Assembly (NCBI GenBank): GCA_017544745.1
Contig: JAFYDO010000135.1
Coordinates: 1-11,252 of the forward strand
Length of the DNA stretch: 11,252 nt
Direction: 5' to 3'
DNA from: Treponema sp.
GTDB taxonomy: Bacteria > Spirochaetota > Spirochaetia > Treponematales > Treponemataceae
Positions 6,569 to 11,252 of the stretch are shown here, piece after piece (position 1 is the first letter of the stretch; every line of letters starts with the position of its first letter). The notes under the pieces were generated by a model that saw only the letters and a list, made by a program, of their open reading frames with translations, did no database searches and had not been told where the DNA came from. The translations under genes and the position numbers were made by a program.

Positions 6569-6624
6569 AATCATTTTTGCAGAAAATAAAGGATTTTTTT
6601 TAAAATATCTTTCAAATGTCCAAA

Positions 6625-6686
6625 TTGACTACAACGCAATTCTGTGTTAATATTATCTAATTATACTAAATAAAAATATAAAAGGG
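6625..6686 (+). promoter_or_regulatory. probable promoter and Shine-Dalgarno of the SurA/PpiD-like gene
   Basis: TTGACT (5 of 6) at 6625-6630 is followed after 17 bp by TAATAT (4 of 6) at 6648-6653; TATTAT at 6651 and TATACT at 6662 are alternative -10 boxes with worse spacing. AAAGGG at 6681-6686 gives an 8-nt gap to the ATG at 6695, so this gene has an ordinary leader, unlike hisH, queD and murE. Confidence 0.45.
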
Positions 6687-6694
6687 TTAATAAT

Positions 6695-8179
6695 ATGAAA
6701 AAAGGTGTTCTTTACACATTTGGTGCATCAATCATTCTTATCATTTGTTTTATCGCATTTGTACTTCCATCATCATTATCAAGAGCCTCAGAACAGCAGG
6801 AAGGTTTGGTATTCGGTAAATATAATGGTAAAAAAATCAGCTATGAATATGGTTCTGATTTTACAAATTTCCTTTCACAGTATGCAGATATGTTCCGCAG
6901 CAATGGTCAGGAAATTACACAGTCTAATCAGTTCACACTTTACAGCTACGCATTTAATTCAACAGTAATTAAATATGCACAGGAAGATGCTCTTAAAGCA
7001 GCTAAATACGAAGTTCCACAGGAATCTATCAACCGTAAAATCAAGAATTACTTTACAGACAGCGATGGAAAGTTCTCTAAAAAGGCTTACCTCCAGGCAG
7101 ATGATTCTTACATTCAGCAGATTACAGAAAGCATAACAGAGTCTTTGTACACTGGACGTTACTACGACGATAACTATGGTACTTCTGCTACTTTTGGCGG
7201 CTACAATCTTTTTGGTCTTAAATCTTCACAGGCAGAAGAAGAATTCCTTGACAATTTTGGTCAGGAGCTTCGCGGCTTTAAGATGGCCCTCTTCTCTACA
7301 AAGGAATTCCCAAAAGAAGAACAGGTAAAATACGGAAAAGAAAATTCACAGAAATTTGTAAAATATGATCTGTCAATCATCACTGTAGAAACAAAAGATA
7401 TTGCAGACAAGGTTGCTTCAAGAATGTCTAAGGGACAGATTACTTTTGAAGACGCAATTGCTGAATACTCAGACAAAAACTACAGCGATTCTGACGGAAA
7501 ACTTTCTAACAATTCTCAGTATCAGATTGAAAACCTTATTACAGATAAAGATTCTGTTTCTAAGGTAACAGACCTTGCTGTTGATGAAATAAGCCCTGTT
7601 CTTGAAACAACAATCGGCTACTCAATCTTCAAGTGTAATGGTGCAGCTACTCAGCCAGACTTTGATACTGATGAAACACTTAGCGATGTTCTTAATTACA
7701 TTTCAATTTACGAAGCAACTGTTGTAGAAGACTACTACGCTGATATTGCAAGAGCTTTTGTAAAGGAAGCAAAAAACAGCGATATGGAAACTGCCGCACA
7801 GAACTACGAAAATGTAACAATAACAGACATTGCTCCTTTTGGATTAAACTACGGTTCTGTAAGTCTGTTTGATGCAATGGATACTTCTGTTACAGGACTT
7901 ACTTCTGCAGATAAAAACGAAGACTTCCTTAAAAAGGCATTCTCATTAAAACTCAATGATTATTCTGAACCAATCGTACTCAATGGAGACGTTGCCGTTC
8001 TCCAGTACACAGAGGCTGCAGAAAAGCAAGCTTCTGAAGAAGAAAAAGAGTCTGGTTACGAATCATTAATCGCCGACATTGATGAGAATTCTTCTCAGTC
8101 AGTTGTTTTCAGAGATCCAAAGCTTGAAAATGACTTTATTGCAGTTTACTTTGATAACTTCTTAAATTCTGCATATTAA
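6695..8179 (+). CDS. membrane-anchored SurA/PpiD-like periplasmic folding factor (parvulin-type, catalytic His absent)
   Basis: A 494-residue protein with one N-terminal hydrophobic segment (about 6-26) and no clear signal-peptidase site or lipobox, so it is probably anchored in the inner membrane with the rest in the periplasm. Residues about 38-215 resemble the SurA/PpiD N-terminal chaperone region (FGKYNGKKISYEYG, then alternating helices). A parvulin-like segment follows at about 225-318: the strand LSIITVET, the helix FEDAIAEYSD, SDSDGKL, AVDEISPVLETTIGYSIFKC. In active PpiC/parvulin domains the first strand and the GYHII motif carry histidines; here these are Ser227 and Ser310, and the GGDLG motif is degraded, so prolyl isomerase activity is doubtful. 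E. coli PpiD is likewise a chaperone with little isomerase activity. The remaining approximately 175 residues are helical and acidic. The DUF115 gene follows after 2 bp. The family call is moderately sure; the exact ortholog is not. Confidence 0.75.
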   Translation: MKKGVLYTFGASIILIICFIAFVLPSSLSRASEQQEGLVFGKYNGKKISYEYGSDFTNFLSQYADMFRSNGQEITQSNQFTLYSYAFNSTVIKYAQEDALKAAKYEVPQESINRKIKNYFTDSDGKFSKKAYLQADDSYIQQITESITESLYTGRYYDDNYGTSATFGGYNLFGLKSSQAEEEFLDNFGQELRGFKMALFSTKEFPKEEQVKYGKENSQKFVKYDLSIITVETKDIADKVASRMSKGQITFEDAIAEYSDKNYSDSDGKLSNNSQYQIENLITDKDSVSKVTDLAVDEISPVLETTIGYSIFKCNGAATQPDFDTDETLSDVLNYISIYEATVVEDYYADIARAFVKEAKNSDMETAAQNYENVTITDIAPFGLNYGSVSLFDAMDTSVTGLTSADKNEDFLKKAFSLKLNDYSEPIVLNGDVAVLQYTEAAEKQASEEEKESGYESLIADIDENSSQSVVFRDPKLENDFIAVYFDNFLNSAY

Positions 8180-8181
8180 TC

Positions 8182-9711
8182 TTGGATAATATAAATAATA
8201 ATTCAAAAAAGCCCTGTCTCGTTCAAACGGCACAGGGCTTTACTGTTTCTTACGCAGATAAATTTCTTTACTCAAAATACGACCCAAAAAAATCAATAAA
8301 TCAAATAATCCAGAACCTAAATATCTTACCGCAGACGCTTGTTTTATGTGTCTCGCCAGTTCTGAACTACGGGCTTGCTGAACTTTCGCAAAAGCTGCCC
8401 GAAGACTGTCTTATGATAGGCTGCGAACTTGATGACAACTTATTTGATTTTATACAGCAGAATAAAGACACACCTGAATGCGATTTTTCTAATATAAAAA
8501 ACTTTTCTTTTGTTACAAAGGAAGAACTTTTTAATCTTGGTCCACAGATTATAAAACAAAAACCAGGAACCTTTAGACGAATCATAAGAGTTGATTTTTC
8601 TGCAGCAGCGCAGTTTAATTCAGATATTTATAACCAGGTTGTACAGAACGTTACAAACGCATTCATGACCTATTGGGCCAACAGAGTAACACTGGTAAAG
8701 TTTGGAAGAAAGTACTGCACTAACTTTTTTAAAAATCTTTCTATTCTTGATAAAACAACTCCAATTCAAAAATATTTTGGTGCTTTTGAAAAACCAATCC
8801 TTGTTTTTGGGGCCGGAGAATCTGCACAGGATGGAATTAAACACATAAAAGAAACTTCCCAAGATGATTACTATATTCTTTGTGCCGACACTGCCCTTAA
8901 GCCTCTTGTTGCAAACAACATAACGCCAGACGGAGTTTTTATAGAAGAAGCTCAGAATGTTATCTGTAAATGTTTTATTGGAACACAAAATCCAGGCCTT
9001 CACATATTTGCAGGACTTTCTTCGGTACACTCAATCACTAGATATTTTAAACCGGAACAGATAAGCTTTTTTACAACAGAATTTACACAGGCTAATTTTA
9101 TTGACCGTTTTGAAAAGGATGGTATTCTTCCTCCAAAGAACGAACCTTTTGGCTCTGTAGGAATTACTGCCTTTTATTACGCCAACCTCTTCCGCAAGGA
9201 TGATTCTATTCCAATTTATACCTACGGTCTTGATTTTGCATACTCTGCAGGACGCACACATACAAAGGGCGCCATGGCCGATAATGCCCGCTTCCAAAAC
9301 TCAAACAGAATAAAGCCAGACACAAATTATGCAGCAGCGTTTTGTGAACCGGCATTTAAATGTGGAGCCATGTACACAACGCCTATAATGCAAAGGTATA
9401 AGCAGTTGTTTGATGAAATGGCCATTCGACAAGCTCAGAGATCCCATGAGAACAGTGTGGTTCCTGAGCCTGTCGAAGGACCACAAGAAACACTAATCAA
9501 AGAACGCGACTCATTACAGGAATTAAAGGACCTTTTAACCGGAGAAAAACAACTTCCAGCAGACCAGCTGGAAAAAGAAATTACACACCTCATAACCGAG
9601 CGAGAATACTTGTACCTGCACTTCCCGGACGGGCATAAGTTTGCATATACGCAGTCATTTTTGAATCGTGTTAGAATTGAAGTGGAGTATTATCTAAAGA
9701 TATTGTCTTAA
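8182..9711 (+). CDS. DUF115 / Maf-like protein (MptE-like domain), candidate flagellin or surface glycosylation factor
   Basis: A 509-residue soluble protein. The N-terminal part has the typical FLYSKYDPKKSINQ segment (28-41). The central DUF115 (6-hydroxymethylpterin pyrophosphokinase MptE-like) domain spans about 190-365, with nucleotide-binding-like ILVFGAGESAQDG (206-218), an acidic strand YILCADTALKPL (231-242), and YGLDFAYSAGRTHTKG (348-363). This domain is shared with motility accessory factors (Maf), which transfer nonulosonic acids to flagellin in Campylobacter and relatives; that role is inference. The C-terminus is helical and partly coiled-coil (436-478). The only usable start is a TTG at 8182, 2 bp after the upstream stop and without a good Shine-Dalgarno; the next in-frame ATG would remove 77 residues, including the conserved segment. 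Two oddities: a strong inverted repeat at codons 9-20, and a REP-like palindrome encoding about residues 415-435 (RSHENSVVPEPVEGPQ) that looks like a later insertion. Confidence 0.8.
   Translation: MDNINNNSKKPCLVQTAQGFTVSYADKFLYSKYDPKKSINQIIQNLNILPQTLVLCVSPVLNYGLAELSQKLPEDCLMIGCELDDNLFDFIQQNKDTPECDFSNIKNFSFVTKEELFNLGPQIIKQKPGTFRRIIRVDFSAAAQFNSDIYNQVVQNVTNAFMTYWANRVTLVKFGRKYCTNFFKNLSILDKTTPIQKYFGAFEKPILVFGAGESAQDGIKHIKETSQDDYYILCADTALKPLVANNITPDGVFIEEAQNVICKCFIGTQNPGLHIFAGLSSVHSITRYFKPEQISFFTTEFTQANFIDRFEKDGILPPKNEPFGSVGITAFYYANLFRKDDSIPIYTYGLDFAYSAGRTHTKGAMADNARFQNSNRIKPDTNYAAAFCEPAFKCGAMYTTPIMQRYKQLFDEMAIRQAQRSHENSVVPEPVEGPQETLIKERDSLQELKDLLTGEKQLPADQLEKEITHLITEREYLYLHFPDGHKFAYTQSFLNRVRIEVEYYLKILS
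8208..8241. other. terminator-like inverted repeat inside the start of the DUF115 gene
   Basis: A perfect 10-bp inverted repeat, AAAGCCCTGT (8208-8217) and ACAGGGCTTT (8232-8241), around a 14-nt loop. On the plus strand only three T follow before the tract breaks up, so termination would be weak. On the minus strand the hairpin runs into six T, the better terminator form, but no minus-strand gene ends here. It may attenuate readthrough from the upstream gene or shape translation of the TTG-started gene. Confidence 0.55.
9425..9484. repeat. REP-like palindromic element inserted in frame in a coding region
   Basis: TTCGACAAGCTCAG (9425-9438) and CTGAGCCTGTCGAA (9464-9477) form an inverted pair matching at 13 of 14 positions, and the right arm is nested in a second palindrome, GTGGT...ACCAC (9458-9484). 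The core TTCGACA(A/G)GCTCAG is a sequence I recognise as a common dispersed palindromic repeat in many bacterial genomes, typically giving PEPVEG or FDRLR peptides when translated. Here it is read as part of the DUF115 protein without breaking the frame. Copy number elsewhere cannot be seen from this window. Confidence 0.75.
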
Positions 9712-9716
9712 CTTGT

Positions 9717-9758
9717 ACGTGGATTGCCACGTCGCCTTCGGCTCCTCGCAATGACGAC
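9717..9758. repeat. dispersed-type palindromic repeat filling the convergent gap before lepA
   Basis: The stretch begins with a perfect hairpin ACGTGG (9717-9722) / CCACGT (9727-9732). It also contains ATTGC...GCAAT ends (9723-9727 and 9748-9752), CGTC...GACG (9730-9733 and 9753-9756) and an internal GCCTTCGGC (9734-9742). The ATTGCCACGTCG...CTCCTCGCAATGACG pattern matches a family of short intergenic repeats I know from diverse bacteria. It occupies nearly all of the 52 bp between the DUF115 stop and the lepA stop and may serve as a terminator for both. Confidence 0.75.
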
Positions 9759-9763
9759 AGCGT

Positions 9764-11252
9764 TTAATTATCCTCTTTCTCTTTCAAAACAGCGAGGAAC
9801 GCACTCTGCGGCAATTCTACGTCCCCTATCATCTTCATGCGCTTTTTACCTTCCTTCTGCTTTTCGAGGAGCTTTCGTTTACGGGTAATATCGCCACCAT
9901 AACACTTGGCAAGAACGTCCTTACGCACAGGGTTTACAGTTTCGCGGGCAATAATCTGGCTTCCAATTGCACCCTGAATTGCAACCTTAAACTGCTGGCG
10001 GGCAATTTCCCCCTTAAGGCGTTCACAAACTTTGCGTGCACGGTCAACTGCATTGGCTTTAAAAGTCAATAAAGACAAAGCATCAACCATTTTTCCGTTT
10101 AAAAGAATATCAACCTTTACTAAGTCTGTCGGGCGATAACCAATAACCTCGTAATCAAACGAAGCGTAACCACGGCTATAACTTTTAAGGCGGTCATAAA
10201 AATCAAACAGAACTTCGCTCAAAGGCATTTCATAGCTAAGCTCAACACGTTTTGTATCAAGGTACTGCATGTTTGTCTGAACACCGCGCTTTTCTGTACA
10301 AAGTGCCATAATTGAACCAAGATATTCAGCCGGTGTAATAATCGAAGCTTTAATATATGGTTCTTCTGCGTCTGCAATGCGTCCCTGAGGATATTCAGAA
10401 GGATTATCAATATACATATCTTCTCCATTCTGAAGATGAAGCAGATAGCGTACCGATGGAGCCGTAAAGATAACAGCCTGGTCAAAGTCACGCTCAAGAC
10501 GTTCCTGAACAATTTCAAGATGAAGAAGACCTAAGAAGCCGCAGCGGAAACCGTTACCAAGCGCAAGCGAATTATCTTTTTCGTAAACAAGACTTGCATC
10601 ATTGAGTTTAAGCTTTTCCATACTGTCTTTAAGCTCTTCGTAATCGTTAGAATCCATAGGATAAATTGAAGAATAAACAACAGGCTTAACTTCCTTAAAA
10701 CCAGGGAGCGGCTCATCTACACCGTTTGCAACAGAAGTAATTGTATCACCAACCTTTACATCGCTTACAGTTTTGAGCCCGGAAATAATGTATCCTACGT
10801 CTCCTGCTTCGAGCACACCTGTTTCTTCGTAATTAATCTTAAAAATACCGCACTGCTCTACTTTGTATTCACGGCCGCTGCTCATCATCTTTATAAGGTC
10901 GCCTGTCTTAAGACTTCCTTCCATAACGCGGACGTGAACAACTACACCGCGGTAAATATCATAATGACAGTCAAAAATAAGAGCCGCAAGCTTACCGTTT
11001 GGGTCGCCGGTAGGAGCCGGAAACTTTGTTACAATTGCTTCCATAAGCTCGTCAATACCTTCGCCGGTTTTTGCAGAAACACACAAAGCCTCAGAAGAAT
11101 CAAGTCCAAGTTCGTTATCAATCTGAGTTTTGCACGAAGGAATATCTGCAGAAGCAAGGTCAATCTTATTAATTACAGGCACCATGGTAAGATCATGCTC
11201 AAGCGCCATGTACATATTACTTACAGTCTGACTTTCAACACCCTGGGTTGCA
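9764..11252 (-). CDS. lepA: Elongation factor 4 (LepA), N-terminus beyond window
   Basis: Ribosome-associated translational GTPase that back-translocates or remodels ribosomes. The minus-strand frame is open to the right edge, reading ATQGVESQTVSNMYMALEHD before the first internal Met, which matches the conserved LepA G-domain; the Met at 11215 is therefore not the start. About 495 residues are present and roughly the first 100 (G1-G3 motifs) are missing, judged against the approximately 600-residue family length. Visible: G4 NKIDL and the SAKTGEGIDEL G5 region, domain II, EF-G-like domains III and V (GFRCGFLGLLHLEIVQERLERD), SRGYASFDYE, and the LepA-specific C-terminal domain with CYGGDITRKRKLLEKQKEGK and the ending VELPQSAFLAVLKEKEDN. 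The gene converges on the DUF115 gene with a palindromic repeat between them. Confidence 0.97.
   Translation of the reverse strand, partial: ATQGVESQTVSNMYMALEHDLTMVPVINKIDLASADIPSCKTQIDNELGLDSSEALCVSAKTGEGIDELMEAIVTKFPAPTGDPNGKLAALIFDCHYDIYRGVVVHVRVMEGSLKTGDLIKMMSSGREYKVEQCGIFKINYEETGVLEAGDVGYIISGLKTVSDVKVGDTITSVANGVDEPLPGFKEVKPVVYSSIYPMDSNDYEELKDSMEKLKLNDASLVYEKDNSLALGNGFRCGFLGLLHLEIVQERLERDFDQAVIFTAPSVRYLLHLQNGEDMYIDNPSEYPQGRIADAEEPYIKASIITPAEYLGSIMALCTEKRGVQTNMQYLDTKRVELSYEMPLSEVLFDFYDRLKSYSRGYASFDYEVIGYRPTDLVKVDILLNGKMVDALSLLTFKANAVDRARKVCERLKGEIARQQFKVAIQGAIGSQIIARETVNPVRKDVLAKCYGGDITRKRKLLEKQKEGKKRMKMIGDVELPQSAFLAVLKEKEDN

Noticed and set aside
9301..9486. Minus-strand open frame at 9301-9486 (MWSFDRLRNH...)
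   Set aside because: It starts within the palindromic repeat and is the typical spurious FDRLR-type translation of that repeat; it is antisense to the DUF115 gene.
11213..11215. Met at 11215 as the start of lepA
   Set aside because: The frame continues upstream to the window edge with conserved LepA residues (ATQGVESQTVSN), so the gene begins outside the window.

Overview
The window looks like an ordinary chromosomal stretch from a moderately AT-rich bacterium. The closest overall impression is a Treponema-like spirochaete (gut or rumen type). That placement is inference from the style of the MurE, the DUF115/Maf-like protein and the anchored SurA/PpiD-like protein; no rRNA or other decisive marker is present. 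I found no CRISPR array, transposase, phage gene, tRNA or rRNA, and no clearly new multi-gene defence or biosynthetic system.

Layout, left to right: (1) minus strand, a RecQ-family helicase gene cut by the left edge (1-1154), preceded by a small single-pass membrane protein gene (1241-1471); (2) plus strand, hisH-hisF (1529-2926), the two subunits of imidazole glycerol phosphate synthase; (3) minus strand, queD (2913-3320), whose 3' end overlaps that of hisF by 14 bp; (4) plus strand, murE-ddl (3384-6282), two peptidoglycan precursor enzymes in a tight operon; (5) a bidirectional terminator serving ddl and a convergent small two-helix membrane protein gene (6310-6531, minus); (6) plus strand, a membrane-anchored SurA/PpiD-like protein (6695-8179) followed after 2 bp by a DUF115/Maf-like protein with a TTG start (8182-9711); (7) minus strand, lepA (elongation factor 4), cut by the right edge (9764-11252).

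The genes are mainly housekeeping: histidine and queuosine precursor synthesis, cell-wall precursor synthesis, envelope protein folding, probable surface or flagellin glycosylation, DNA repair and translation. hisH-hisF act as one enzyme. MurE and Ddl feed the same UDP-MurNAc-pentapeptide pathway. The PpiD-like and DUF115 proteins may share a transcript.

The most interesting features are regulatory and repeat-based. Three genes (hisH, queD, murE) have a perfect TATAAT box only 6-7 nt before the start codon, predicting leaderless mRNAs. The queD and murE promoters are divergent, and their -35 boxes overlap on opposite strands. A REP-like inverted repeat sits in frame inside the DUF115 gene, and a different dispersed-type palindromic repeat fills the 52-bp gap between that gene and lepA.
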